In this document: positions 55,122 to 64,000 of the stretch, piece by piece
Layout of the letters: each line of letters starts with the position of its first letter
How positions within the stretch are numbered: the first letter of the stretch is position 1
From: Lachancea mirantina
Taxonomy: Eukaryota; Ascomycota; Saccharomycetes; Saccharomycetales; Saccharomycetaceae
Length of the DNA stretch: 64,000 nucleotides
Reading direction: 5' to 3'
Assembly: GCA_900074745.1 (NCBI GenBank)
Contig: LT598465.1
Location: 434,001 to 498,000 of the forward strand
The notes under the pieces: generated by a model
Told to the model about the DNA's origin: nothing
Seen by the model: only the letters and a program-made list of their open reading frames with translations
Databases searched by the model: none
Translations under genes and position numbers: made by a program

Positions 55122-57941
55122 TCAACTGGCGTGATCTCTCTTGACAAAAAATGGTTTTTCATCCGTCGGTACAAAAGGATTAGCGGTTTTCCCTGGATTT
55201 ATCATATACTCTGTAGGGTCAACATCAATTACGACCTTCACCTGCTTTGAATTTCCGACCCACCACTTCTTAGTCTCGGAACTCGGTGGCGGCAGTTTTC
55301 TCCCTTTCTTCACTTCTGGTCGTAGTGGTTCCTGTGGGTTCAATTTTTCATCATCATATACAAAGTCGGCATCGTTCAGAATTGCGTACTTCTCATCTTC
55401 AGTCTTGTTAAGCAGTTTTTCTTTAACTTTTTCGCTGATACTAGCTGATAAGTTGGCCTTTAGCTTTTCATCTACTACTGTCACAACTGATTTAAAGGTA
55501 GCATAAACGGGTCTATGATCAGAAAAGATAAGATTCCCTGCACAGCCATAGCTGAGCTGTTTTAAAGCTTCACCTTTACTCAAGATACGATCGGTCCACG
55601 CAGGAATTCTGTTTTTCTCACTGGTGTCATAAGTTTTGGTTCCTGGGTCAAATTTATAAGTCGGAGGAAAACTTATCTCCATTTCATTGTAGTATGGAAA
55701 AGATTCTCCCGCGATCATCTGCTGATTAAGTTGATCTCTGTCAAAAAGTTTAGAATAATTTTTGCTGATGACGCTGTTCCTGACCTCTTCGTTTGGCAAA
55801 GATATTCGATAATTAAAATCTCCCATCCAGATGACGACATCGTGATCTTTAATTCTAAGATCCTTGGCAAACCTGATGTTTTTCACAATAGTCTTATAAT
55901 CATGATGTCTCTGATCCACATTCTCCAGACCGGCCGCCAGATGTGATACCAAGAAACAAAATTTTGTGGCAGAATAAGTGAAACGCACGGCAACCGCTCC
56001 CTTATTGGCTGACATGCCTCCAAGTCCAGTTTTTTTCACATCACCCTCAATATGCTTAATTTTAGAGAACTCGTCCTCGCTCACAAATAGAAGTAACAGC
56101 ACACCCCCTAGCTGACCACCCCAGGCGTGATTATATTTCTTCCCTGCCTTACTATTCAGTTCTTGAAGAACTTTCTTCTCCCAAAACTGTTTAGCAAAAG
56201 GGTTTGTTGATAGCATGTGCCCCGGAGTCAATTCGACCACTTCTTCGAATCCTAGAACGTAGATGTCCGCCGGACTCTCTAGGCCGTTATTTCGAGGAAA
56301 CAGCCATTCCTCAATACCGTCCGTATAGTTTTTACCATTGACGTTGAACGTACCCGCGAAAGTCGTTATGGTTTTCTGATAAGCATAATCTTTCTTGAGC
56401 TTTTTCAACGTTTTGGAAATGATGGCATGAAAGGGATCGTGGAGGTTAATTCGACTGCTGGACGCAAACAAACGCCAATAAACTTTCTTATATTTGTTCA
56501 AATTCTTGTGATTTTTCACATAAAGGTTTTCAAGCCAAAAGCTATTCTCTGTCCAAAGCTTTTCATGCTGGCCGTAAAGACTGCTAGGCAAATGGAAGCC
56601 ATCTAACTCAGCCGTGGTTAATTCGATAATTTCTTGACTTACACTTTTCTCAACAAGCAGCGGTTTCCGAATGGAGTCGAAAGCACTGATCCGCAAACAG
56701 CCGGTTTGTTTTCCGGCATGAATTCCCTTTTGAATGTCGTAAACAAATGCTCCAAATTCGTAGAGTTCTTGTTTCAGAAGGTAGAGTAATTTGTGGGATG
56801 CGTTGATCAATGCGTCCGAGCTATATGCAATATTCGTAATCTTGATGTCTTTATTTGCGGCGCAAACTTCGTAGGCTGAGCCAAGGGTTTCCTGAGATTC
56901 ACTCTTCGGTTTGAGCAGATTAAGAATACTGACAACCCCGTACTTGGAAGAGAGCTTGTCGAAGTGCTTGTCAAAGGCCAATTGTATGAGGGCAGGATCT
57001 TCACGCAGACGAATTTTTTTGCTGTGAAGAAGCTGGCCCTCTGTGACTTCCCACTTTAAAGGAATATTGCCACTCGTCTGTGTGTATCCAAGTACATATC
57101 TCTCTGTGCAGAGAATTGTCTCAGTTTCAATGAAATTGGAGACATTCCCATGCTTGTCCACCCCCTGCATATCGAAAGAATTCTCTTTACTCTCGGCTGA
57201 GACTTTAGAGATAAGGGTGATTGTACTGCAGTCGTCACCATCTACAGCCGTAACTGTTTTACAAAACCCTCTGATTAAGAAGGTTAGGAAAGTGCCTCCA
57301 TCAAATGAAGGTAGCTCATTGGTGGTTATTCTGCTTCTCACCTGTATCATTTCTGATATCAAATTATAATTCCAAAGAACTTCCTCGACTTGGTTGTCGA
57401 GAGTATAATCGAGCCTATTAATAAGACCTCTCTCCTGGAGAACATTCGAAATATCGAAATCTCTCGAGAAATAAAAGGAGCCGTCGCTGAATAGCTTCTC
57501 GAACTCCGCACATGGATGTTCATATCCTGGTTTTTCACCAGTTTGTTCTCGGAAATCTGAATAAATGGGATCCAGCGCATCATTATCAAGGCAAAAAAAC
57601 TCGGCGCTTAGAACTTGATAGATGCTCTCAATGTCTTCTAACTCGCCGTTCTCTAATAATCTCCACCGTGGAGATCCAACCTTTTTTATGTTACCAATAA
57701 CACCGATGTAAATATGACCACCAACGTTGATGAGTCCAAGGAGACCATTGTATAAGGAGTGCTTTATCTCCACGAAGTTATCGGGAGAGAAGGCACTTTC
57801 TCGTAAACACTCAACAACAGTGGGTTGGTTGCCCTTATCATCGGAAGTAATGTTTTGTTTCTTTCGCTGCTCAAAAATTACAACATAGCCATTTGAGATA
57901 ATAGCTATTGATCTAGGCTGCTTTCTAATGAGCAGCCTCAT
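55122..57941 (-). CDS. INP51: Phosphoinositide 5-phosphatase Inp51
   Basis: Inp51 (a synaptojanin-like protein) hydrolyses PI(4,5)P2 at the plasma membrane. The ATG at 57939-57941 (MRLLIRKQPRSIAIISNGY) gives 939 residues (S. cerevisiae 946). The N-terminal Sac1-like domain occupies about residues 60-480. Its catalytic CX5R(T/S) loop is degenerate here (KQTGCLRISAFDSI), as in S. cerevisiae Inp51, so only the second domain should be active. The 5-phosphatase domain (about 530-850) has WMGDFNYRI, PAWTDRIL and SDHRPVYATF. The C-terminal NPF motif (ANPFVP) likely binds EH-domain proteins Irs4/Tax4. Strand and neighbours fit YIL002C. Confidence 0.95.
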   Translation of the reverse strand: MRLLIRKQPRSIAIISNGYVVIFEQRKKQNITSDDKGNQPTVVECLRESAFSPDNFVEIKHSLYNGLLGLINVGGHIYIGVIGNIKKVGSPRWRLLENGELEDIESIYQVLSAEFFCLDNDALDPIYSDFREQTGEKPGYEHPCAEFEKLFSDGSFYFSRDFDISNVLQERGLINRLDYTLDNQVEEVLWNYNLISEMIQVRSRITTNELPSFDGGTFLTFLIRGFCKTVTAVDGDDCSTITLISKVSAESKENSFDMQGVDKHGNVSNFIETETILCTERYVLGYTQTSGNIPLKWEVTEGQLLHSKKIRLREDPALIQLAFDKHFDKLSSKYGVVSILNLLKPKSESQETLGSAYEVCAANKDIKITNIAYSSDALINASHKLLYLLKQELYEFGAFVYDIQKGIHAGKQTGCLRISAFDSIRKPLLVEKSVSQEIIELTTAELDGFHLPSSLYGQHEKLWTENSFWLENLYVKNHKNLNKYKKVYWRLFASSSRINLHDPFHAIISKTLKKLKKDYAYQKTITTFAGTFNVNGKNYTDGIEEWLFPRNNGLESPADIYVLGFEEVVELTPGHMLSTNPFAKQFWEKKVLQELNSKAGKKYNHAWGGQLGGVLLLLFVSEDEFSKIKHIEGDVKKTGLGGMSANKGAVAVRFTYSATKFCFLVSHLAAGLENVDQRHHDYKTIVKNIRFAKDLRIKDHDVVIWMGDFNYRISLPNEEVRNSVISKNYSKLFDRDQLNQQMIAGESFPYYNEMEISFPPTYKFDPGTKTYDTSEKNRIPAWTDRILSKGEALKQLSYGCAGNLIFSDHRPVYATFKSVVTVVDEKLKANLSASISEKVKEKLLNKTEDEKYAILNDADFVYDDEKLNPQEPLRPEVKKGRKLPPPSSETKKWWVGNSKQVKVVIDVDPTEYMINPGKTANPFVPTDEKPFFVKRDHAS

Positions 57942-58057
57942 GTTTGCCAAGCGAACCTATTCAACTCTTACGTTAGCTGTGTAACGTTAAAGACTATGAT
58001 ACCAATAGAGCAAACCATCCTTTTCGACGGTTCTTTACTTTCAGCAAGTTCAACTGA

Positions 58058-59608
58058 ATGAGCACAGCTAAAAACTTTATTGAGCTTTGTTATTGGTGTA
58101 GAGTTGGCGACACCGAGAATGTTGATCGACTAGTTTCTACTGGTGTCGATCTAAATGGAGTGGATGAGTTTGATAACACACCTCTTTTTTTAGCCAGCCT
58201 CTGTGGGCACGAAGATCTTGTTAATCTACTTCTTCAAAGGGGAGCAGTATGCGATAGAGATCGCTACGAAGGAGCAAGATGTGTCTACGGTGCCCTGACA
58301 GACACCATAAGAAACATTTTGTTAAGATATGATATTTCGAAGGCTGTTGACGTAAAACAGCCCTTTGCCACGCACATATCGTTACAGCTACAGGATAGCA
58401 CGAATACGCCTTTTGACATTTTCTTTTCCTTCAACGGACAGCCTCTGTTAAAAGCTCATCGTTTCTTGCTAGCTTCAAGGAGTGCTTACTTCGCTAATAA
58501 ATTGAATGGACCTTGGGCTGGTAAACAAATCATTCATATGCCCCATGAGAGATTCAAAGCCGCTTTCGAGATCATTCTAAAGTACATCTACTTGATACCT
58601 ACCTTACATGATATCTATCCCGAGGACTATAAGATTTTAAAGGCAATCTGCCTCAAATTACAACTGGCAGACTTCTACGATTCTTTGAATGAACTTTGCA
58701 AAACCAGGGACTCGTCTGAGAGGGCTCATTTGATGGCTGAATCACAGTTCCTTTTCACCGAGCATGCCCGAATTCAAATGAAAAATTTCGTAAAAGCTAT
58801 TGTCTCTCAAAAGCGTGAATATAAAGAGGCGCCTAATGGCATCAAATCAGTTGAAGGGGATATCACATGTTGTTCATCATTCCCTGACGTCTTAATCTCG
58901 TTGAGTGATGAGGCAAACCAGAAGACGCTAATATACCCTAGCCATAGGTCGATATTAATGCGAGCTGATTATTTTCGGATTATGTTTCACTCAAACTTTT
59001 CAGAATCCACGCATTATTCTCAACACAGAAATCTTTATGCTGGTGATAATGTTGAACTTCCTGTCCTAAAGTTTCCATCGAAAAATGATGATGTGGCTTG
59101 CGTTATTCTCAACTATCTTTACTACGATGAGACGGAAGTGCCGTCCAGGGTCGCCATGGATGTTCTCACTGCTGCCGACGCTCTCTGCTTGGACCGTCTC
59201 AAAACCATGGCTGCAGTTTCGATCACTCAATCTTCAAGTCTACTTAGATTAACAACGCCTTTCGATATTTTATCTGCTGGCTGGGACACACGGAGCGAGA
59301 GGTTGGAGCACTATGCAGCAAAAGTTATTGCGCGGGATCTAGTACACTACGGCAAACACCCAAAGTTGAAAGAGGCAATCCTTGAGAGCTCTGCGAGAAT
59401 CAAATCTCGTCAGGAAACCGACACCATCGAGCTGGTCGACGACATTCGGTATTATTTACTGAGAAAGTATGAGATAGATATCGACGATGTACATGACCTC
59501 GAGGCCGAAGGGTTTTCGGAGACTTTAATGCGTCCAGAACTTGTTCGCTATAGCTCTGATATACAGCTACTCGATTCGATTTTGAAAGAACTAAATCTAG
59601 AAGCATGA
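58058..59608 (+). CDS. Ankyrin-BTB/POZ protein, YIL001W homologue
   Basis: A 516-residue protein with ankyrin repeats at the N-terminus (about 5-70; NTPLFLASLCGHEDLVNLLL) and two BTB/POZ domains (about 125-215, DIFFSFNGQPLLKAHRFLLA; about 270-385, LISLSDEANQKTLIYPSHRSI). This architecture resembles ABTB1-like proteins. S. cerevisiae YIL001W (513 residues, function unknown) is the counterpart; its plant and animal relatives include Cul3 adaptors, but S. cerevisiae lacks a clear Cul3 partner. Divergent from INP51 with 116 bp between starts. Confidence 0.93.
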   Translation: MSTAKNFIELCYWCRVGDTENVDRLVSTGVDLNGVDEFDNTPLFLASLCGHEDLVNLLLQRGAVCDRDRYEGARCVYGALTDTIRNILLRYDISKAVDVKQPFATHISLQLQDSTNTPFDIFFSFNGQPLLKAHRFLLASRSAYFANKLNGPWAGKQIIHMPHERFKAAFEIILKYIYLIPTLHDIYPEDYKILKAICLKLQLADFYDSLNELCKTRDSSERAHLMAESQFLFTEHARIQMKNFVKAIVSQKREYKEAPNGIKSVEGDITCCSSFPDVLISLSDEANQKTLIYPSHRSILMRADYFRIMFHSNFSESTHYSQHRNLYAGDNVELPVLKFPSKNDDVACVILNYLYYDETEVPSRVAMDVLTAADALCLDRLKTMAAVSITQSSSLLRLTTPFDILSAGWDTRSERLEHYAAKVIARDLVHYGKHPKLKEAILESSARIKSRQETDTIELVDDIRYYLLRKYEIDIDDVHDLEAEGFSETLMRPELVRYSSDIQLLDSILKELNLEA

Positions 59609-59650
59609 TAACGATTATATTTATATATGCCTCCATTAAGCGAGATCAAT

Positions 59651-60292
59651 CTACCGGTGGTTGTCTGGTAGCCATGAACTTTCAATCTTTTTTGCATGCT
59701 TTTCTGATCTTCTACTTTTATTCTTTGCCTTAGTTAGACCAGTCGCAGCGCCCCAGTAACAGTACGCTACAAGTAGACCGAATAAAATGATTTGAATAAA
59801 CAAAAATTTGGGGTCAAAGAATGACATTGTTGGAGGTAAAATTCGGATCAAAGTAGGATTAGCGACAACCTTCATTGTCTCCCCTAGCTTGTTGACAAAG
59901 ATATGGGGAGACAGGAAGTACTCTCCCTCGTTGAGAACCAAATTTACGACTTGCTCGAAGTTCTCTGTGTGGTTTGTCAAAATTTCTAATGGCCCAATAC
60001 GAGCAATGCTGACATTAGCAACTACTTCTCCTGAAGTCAAATCGAGAACCTCGCCCCCCATACCCACGACCTCAATATCTGACTCCTCATGGTTTGCTAA
60101 GGAGTAAAACAAGGTTAAATTTTCATACGGGTCAAATTCCAGAAATCCACCGGCAGAGCCTACAGGCTGTTTATCAGGGATTGCATAACTGAGATTGAAT
60201 TGTATTTGAGGCAACCCAGCCTCTTCTTCACCTCTGCAGAGGTCGAAAATAAAGCTTGCTAAGCCAACTAATGCCAGTTTAATGAATCGCAT
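59651..60292 (-). CDS. IRC22: ER membrane protein Irc22 (TRAP-alpha-like)
   Basis: The 213-residue protein has a signal peptide (about 1-20), a luminal TRAP-alpha-like beta domain (about 45-150; GSAGGFLEFDPYENLTLFYS; IGPLEILTNHTENFEQVVNL), one membrane segment (about 165-188; FLFIQIILFGLLVAYCYWGA) and a basic cytosolic tail. S. cerevisiae Irc22 (YEL001C, 225 residues) is of unknown function with a recombination-centre phenotype. It is the last gene before the centromere on this side, as YEL001C is beside CEN5. Confidence 0.92.
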   Translation of the reverse strand: MRFIKLALVGLASFIFDLCRGEEEAGLPQIQFNLSYAIPDKQPVGSAGGFLEFDPYENLTLFYSLANHEESDIEVVGMGGEVLDLTSGEVVANVSIARIGPLEILTNHTENFEQVVNLVLNEGEYFLSPHIFVNKLGETMKVVANPTLIRILPPTMSFFDPKFLFIQIILFGLLVAYCYWGAATGLTKAKNKSRRSEKHAKKIESSWLPDNHR

Positions 60293-60704
60293 CGCTTGAT
60301 GTCTATCGAGAGTTGTAGCGATCGTGAATAAACCAACGCACTACAGTTTCTCTCTAAAATAAAATTATATCTGATCACCTGACACATTAAAGTTTAAGTT
60401 CAGTAAATTAGTTTTTTATTATATTTCATTAAACTATGTTTTTAAATGTTTATGTACGTATTGTTGTTTATGTTTTCCGAACTGTTTAAACTAGATAAGA
60501 CTTGTTAAGAACTTTTTCAAATGTTCAGTTTTTTAATTTAATTTTTGGCAGATTAAATTCAGAATGAAACCATAATTCCTTTGACAAATACAACTCTGCA
60601 CTAGTCCGTTTTCAAAAATCAATGTGGTAGGGAAAGAAATGAGCTTTTACCTACAAATTTGACCTGTACTTTTCCTTCTGAAAGTCATCATGTGAACGCG
60701 CAAC
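60293..60704. other. Centromeric intergenic region
   Basis: This 412-bp AT-rich region between IRC22 and SGN1 contains the point centromere at 60374-60490 and no gene. Long A/T runs extend from about 60290 to 60640. Confidence 0.9.
60374..60490 (+). other. Point centromere (CDEI-CDEII-CDEIII)
   Basis: CDEI-like ATCACCTG at 60374-60381 differs from RTCACRTG at one position. CDEII spans 60382-60464, 83 bp with about 82% A+T (15 G/C counted), in the S. cerevisiae size range. CDEIII at 60465-60490 reads TGTTTATG, then TTTTCCGAAC, and ends TGTTTAAA. The CCG core bound by CBF3 is at 60477-60479, and the consensus TGTTTWTGNTTTCCGAA is matched at every defined position. The flanking genes (YIL001W and IRC22/YEL001C on one side, SGN1/YIR001C and NOP16/YER002W on the other) are the centromere-proximal genes of CEN5 and CEN9 in S. 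cerevisiae. Together this makes it a bona fide centromere. Confidence 0.92.
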
Positions 60705-61130
60705 TCAATCCGTGAAGTTAATAGCTTGCGCCGATCGTGGATTAGGTTTGTTCGTCCTCTTCTTGAAAACGACAATGGTTTCCCCAGCGAAGATCGAATC
60801 ATGCAAACGTAGCGCTGATGGAACCGAGCATTTTTCTTCAAATTCTACATACGCGTAGGCTCTGTCAACTCCTCTTTTCCGTACTAAAATTGTAACTCGG
60901 TTTACAGTCCCCACCGCTGAAAAATAATAAGCCAGCATTTCTGGCGTAGTTCTACAAGGGATTTTACCGACAAAGACTGATCGCGAGTCTACTTCCTGTT
61001 GATGAGCTTCTGCAGAGTCACGCTTTTGAGGGATGTCAGATGCTTTCGAGGATTTAATGGGTGACTGATCCTTTGAATCTGTCTCGTCTTCCGCATCTGC
61101 ATCTGCAGGATGGTATAAGCCTGGCCCCAT
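60705..61130 (-). CDS. SGN1: RNA-binding protein Sgn1
   Basis: A 141-residue protein with one RRM at about residues 48-125. RNP2 is RSVFVGKIP and RNP1 is RAYAYVEFEE. In S. cerevisiae, Sgn1 (YIR001C) is a cytoplasmic poly(A)-binding-like protein tied to translation. This product is shorter than S. cerevisiae (250), lacking most of the C-terminal tail, but the RRM ends QSINFTD-like (AQAINFTD) at the expected place. The N-terminus is acidic and Ser-rich. Closest gene to the centromere on this arm. Confidence 0.88.
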   Translation of the reverse strand: MGPGLYHPADADAEDETDSKDQSPIKSSKASDIPQKRDSAEAHQQEVDSRSVFVGKIPCRTTPEMLAYYFSAVGTVNRVTILVRKRGVDRAYAYVEFEEKCSVPSALRLHDSIFAGETIVVFKKRTNKPNPRSAQAINFTD

Positions 61131-61328
61131 CTCTTTTCTCTCTCAATATCTCGGCTTATCTTACTTCAAAGCAGGAGACTATGTGAAGGCAAGTTTCTCG
61201 TAATTAAGTTTGGCGATGTTTTGCTAGTCATGTGAGGAATTTTCAATGTTAAAAAAATTTCGAGCGATGAGCTTCTCATCTCATCACAGTCATGCACCAG
61301 TTGAACACCATCGAATAGATATAGCAAA

Positions 61329-62027
61329 ATGGCGTCGGTTAGGAAGAGAAAGATGGCCAAGTCCTCCGTCCGGAAGGCGACGAGAAAACACAGGGACAGG
61401 GTTAGGAAAGTGAATATTCATGCAAATCCGATCATTGCTGAAAACTGGGACTATTCCTTGACTCTCGCCCAGAATTATAAGAAATTGGGCCTTGCTGCGA
61501 AGCTGCAAACTTCTGCGGGTGGTGATGAAGCTGACATGTCGAAGGTTGTTAAAAAAGAACCTCTCGTCAAATCTTATTTTAGTGATTCTGATGATGATGA
61601 CGATGATAAACTTGGCGATTCAAGAGAGCTCTCGAATGAAGAGACTGACGAGAATGCCTTCGATGCTAATTATATCCCTGAAGGTGAGGCTAGAATTAAA
61701 AGAGATGAGAATGGAAACGTGATTGAGGTCGTTCACGGAAAGATGAAGGGCACTCGTCCCGAAGAAGCAGGAGATCATGGAAAGAAGGACACCGGGGAAA
61801 AAACAGAAGTAGTCAAACTTTTAGAGAACTATGCATCTCAACCTCGCGTAAGGCAGGAGCGGAAGCTGAGTAGCAGAGAGGATGAGTGGCTTCTCCGTCT
61901 TTACAAGAAACATGGAGACAACTACAAAAAAATGTTTTTTGACCAGAAACTCAATGTATATCAGCAAACAGAGGGTGATATTAGAAAAAGGATTTTAAAA
62001 TGGAAGGCCAAGAACAATATCGACTGA
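61329..62027 (+). CDS. NOP16: 60S ribosome biogenesis factor Nop16
   Basis: Nop16 is a nucleolar component of early 60S pre-ribosomes. The 232-residue protein (S. cerevisiae 231) begins [20 protein letters not shown] and has the Nop16 domain: [20 protein letters not shown] near residues 34-55, then [20 protein letters not shown] and [20 protein letters not shown] near the C-terminus. An acidic run ([10 protein letters not shown]) lies in the middle. The gene is divergent from SGN1. YER002W lies close to CEN5 in S. cerevisiae. Confidence 0.96.
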   Translation: MASVRKRKMAKSSVRKATRKHRDRVRKVNIHANPIIAENWDYSLTLAQNYKKLGLAAKLQTSAGGDEADMSKVVKKEPLVKSYFSDSDDDDDDKLGDSRELSNEETDENAFDANYIPEGEARIKRDENGNVIEVVHGKMKGTRPEEAGDHGKKDTGEKTEVVKLLENYASQPRVRQERKLSSREDEWLLRLYKKHGDNYKKMFFDQKLNVYQQTEGDIRKRILKWKAKNNID

Positions 62028-62148
62028 ATGCATTCGAAAGAGGGTTTAACCTCGTTACATCACAAGGAGGGTTTTCATTTCTTGATCTTTTATTAATGTA
62101 TATTAAAAAGAAATATTAGTCGATCATCGACTCTTGCTGTCACTAGGC

Positions 62149-63497
62149 TTATTCAGGTTCAACAAAAGCACGATAAGTTGTAAAATCTTCGTCAGCGGCA
62201 ATGAAATTAACAGGCGTGCCTGGGGCGATGAAGAAAACATAGCCCGGTTGAGATTCCAACTTCACATCGCCACTTTGTAAGTATCCTGTACCTTTGGTAT
62301 TAATTACAATACTCGGACCATTCAACCCATCAAAGTGTCTTGTGCCGGTTCCGTCCTTGAACGTAGTTTCCAAAACGGCAAATTCCTCGATAGGCGGGTT
62401 GTAAAGAGTGCTTTTACCATCCCCAGAAGAACGTGGGAATAGCTGTGAAGCCATCTTTTGCTCTTCAACTGAGTTGTAGCTGTAAGTCAACATTTCAACC
62501 AAATTTTCCACATCCTTAAACTTTGGAGTAAATCCTGCTCTCACAACATTATCGGAAGCCGCCATGCACTCGATGATATCGCCACTAATGTAAGCATGAG
62601 GGTCCTTAGCACGAAGGAAAATAGCATCCCCTGCTTTAAGACAACAGTGGTTAAGAAGTAAGCCTCCACAGAACAATCCGATGTCATCTGGGAACTGCCT
62701 GTTCAGTCTAATCAGCAGCTCAGGCAAATCTTGCTTGTTGAAATCAGATGGGCTCTCCTGCGCTCTCCTAATCAAAGCTCTGGACATAGTAACAACCAAG
62801 CTGTCTGGAGCATTCATAACTTTGCTGAACACGGCTTGTAATAGTTTTCTGTTATTAATATCGTCGGCGGAACCCATCTCAGCTGGAGTCTTGATTCCAG
62901 CAATGAATTTTTCGCTAACTTCATCCCCAACCAACGTTCTAAGTTCTGGTATGCGCACGAGCTCATCCGCAATTTCTTTGAGAGGTTTGAAGCCGCAAAA
63001 TCCCTCGAAGTCGGTAACAGCGATCGCCATTTCTGGCTTGTGGTTGTCATCAGGGTAGTTTTTGGGGTCCTCCAAGTGCAATCTCTTGCCCAAAGCTTTG
63101 TCAGGATGGGCTTGGATGGAGAGAACTTTTTCAATAGACAGCACCTTAAATAAGAATGGTAGCTCCTTGCTACTTTCGAACTTCTTAACAATTCCTTCGC
63201 CTAGCATGGCCGCTGGATTTTCGCTGATCAGCTCGCTTAAGGTCTTCTTGTTATCATGATTCAGCGATGGCACCTTGTGATGAGTTCCCATCCATAGCTC
63301 CGCGTAAGGTTTTTTTTCGTCAATAAACACAGAAGGGTCGGAGTTAGAGGCGAATTGAGCCACGGCTGAGCTGGAGCCAATTTTACCCCAGTCATATTGT
63401 TGATACCCTTGAGAACTATGTTAGTATAAAATCGACCCGTTAAAAAGAACCATTGTGAACACATACCAGCATCTAATCTAAACAGTTTGTCGCTCAT
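62149..63497 (-). CDS. PMI40: Phosphomannose isomerase Pmi40 (spliced)
   Basis: Pmi40 interconverts fructose-6-phosphate and mannose-6-phosphate, the entry to GDP-mannose for glycosylation and cell wall. Exon 1 is 31 nt (63497-63467; MSDKLFRLDA). A 59-nt intron (63466-63408; donor GTATGT, branch TACTAAC at 63426-63420, acceptor CAAG) joins it to exon 2 (63407-62149). The spliced sequence has GYQQYDWGKIGSSSAVAQFA at the junction and totals 429 residues, equal to S. cerevisiae. Zinc ligands lie in SIQAHPDK, NHKPEMAIA and RAKDPHAYISGD. The acceptor is AAG rather than the usual YAG. S. cerevisiae PMI40 also has a 5' intron. Confidence 0.95.
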
Positions 63498-64000
63498 GTT
63501 TCGTTAGATTCAAAGATCGTCAGAGAACTTGTTGTTGCGTTGGTCGAGGTGAACGTGTTCTTAAGAAATTAAAATACGCGAAAATTCGGCTTAGTATATA
63601 ATGATTACGGATTAACTCCGTTTCTGCCGGCGAGCGCCGGCGCCTGCTGAAGAATCCAATAGCAGGAGGCGATCAGTCGGCTTTGAAGGAACAACGCGTC
63701 CAATGACTGCTTTTAACCGTATACAAACATTACTCAAATATAAGCGTTTTAGAAATTCAGTGCCACTGTGAGGGCTAATGTATGATTGTCTTAAAGGATT
63801 TCACGAAACATCTTGTCTTCCGCACACCTTGGTAAGAGAATCATTTGCAAGCTTGGCTTATTTTTGTCAGTTCTGTGAGCTGCTTAAGAATCAGTTAAAA
63901 ATCCTTGCTGAATATCGAGCTCTTTGGCAAAGCCATCTCATGAGATTTTTAATTTGATCATAGACCCTAGAGTTTGAGCTTCAAGAAATACATTTATTTC
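63498..64000. promoter_or_regulatory. PMI40 upstream region at the window end
   Basis: No gene is seen. A GC-rich inverted repeat GCCGGC-GAGC-GCCGGC lies at 63626-63641, about 130 bp upstream of the start. The next S. cerevisiae gene on this side would be FMP52 (YER004W), not visible before the window ends. Confidence 0.3.

Noticed and set aside
1-64000. CRISPR arrays, operons or bacterial ribosome-binding sites
   Set aside because: This is a yeast nuclear chromosome; no regularly spaced repeats of that kind are present.

Overview
This is nuclear DNA from a budding yeast of the family Saccharomycetaceae. The coding sequences are compact and mostly intron-free. The few introns are short, near the 5' end, and carry GTAYGT/GTATGC donors and TACTAAC-type branch sites. 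Nearly every gene has a clear Saccharomyces cerevisiae counterpart. Around 39-63 kb, genes that S. cerevisiae splits between the CEN5 region (YEL/YER) and the CEN9 region (YIL/YIR) are interleaved in single copy around one point centromere. This is the order expected of a lineage that did not undergo, or branched before, the whole-genome duplication (Torulaspora/Zygosaccharomyces-like or Lachancea/Kluyveromyces-like). The species cannot be fixed from sequence reading alone; the 83-bp CDEII speaks against Kluyveromyces lactis.

Layout. (1) 1-10.7 kb: a conserved block matching S. cerevisiae YPR174C-YPR181C: the 5' end of an NBP1/CSA1-like gene, DPB2, BET2, PRP4, HDA3, AOS1 (with an intron) and SEC23. 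(2) 10.7-25.2 kb: material inserted between SEC23 and SMX3, which are adjacent in S. cerevisiae. It holds a 2.8-kb gene-poor stretch, two transporters of the DAL5/FEN2 type, a broken gamma-glutamyltransferase copy, an intact bacterial-type gamma-glutamyltransferase, RCH1 and GAB1. GATAAG motifs and an unusual GC-rich palindrome recur in this part. (3) 25.5-26.9 kb: SMX3 and DPM1 resume the YPR block. (4) 27.4-37.6 kb: MCM1, IOC4, a single NUP116/NUP100-type gene, a small unassigned ORF, CSM3 and ERB1 (YMR043W-YMR049C block). (5) 37.8-39.1 kb: tRNA-Val, a free-methionine-R-sulfoxide reductase, tRNA-Trp (with intron) and tRNA-Arg, lying at a junction between synteny blocks. (6) 39.2-60.3 kb: URM1, NAS2 (with intron), GCN4 with a set of upstream ORFs, MIT1, an NAD+ carrier, EPS1, BET1 (intron), CFD1, a VAB2-like gene, GIM4 (intron), WBP1, a YIL002W-A-like small gene, INP51, a YIL001W homologue and IRC22. 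(7) 60.37-60.49 kb: a point centromere (CDEI-CDEII-CDEIII). (8) 60.7-63.5 kb: SGN1, NOP16 and PMI40 (intron) on the other arm.

Most genes are housekeeping: replication, splicing, secretion, glycosylation, nuclear pore, ribosome assembly, tRNA thiolation and iron-sulfur assembly. The parts most worth a second look are the centromere with its ancestral gene order, the GCN4 leader (four short uORFs, the first and third close to S. cerevisiae uORF1 and uORF4), the accessory nitrogen/transport island with shared promoter motifs and a duplicated-then-decayed enzyme gene, and introns in NAS2 and AOS1 whose S. cerevisiae counterparts I recall as intronless.
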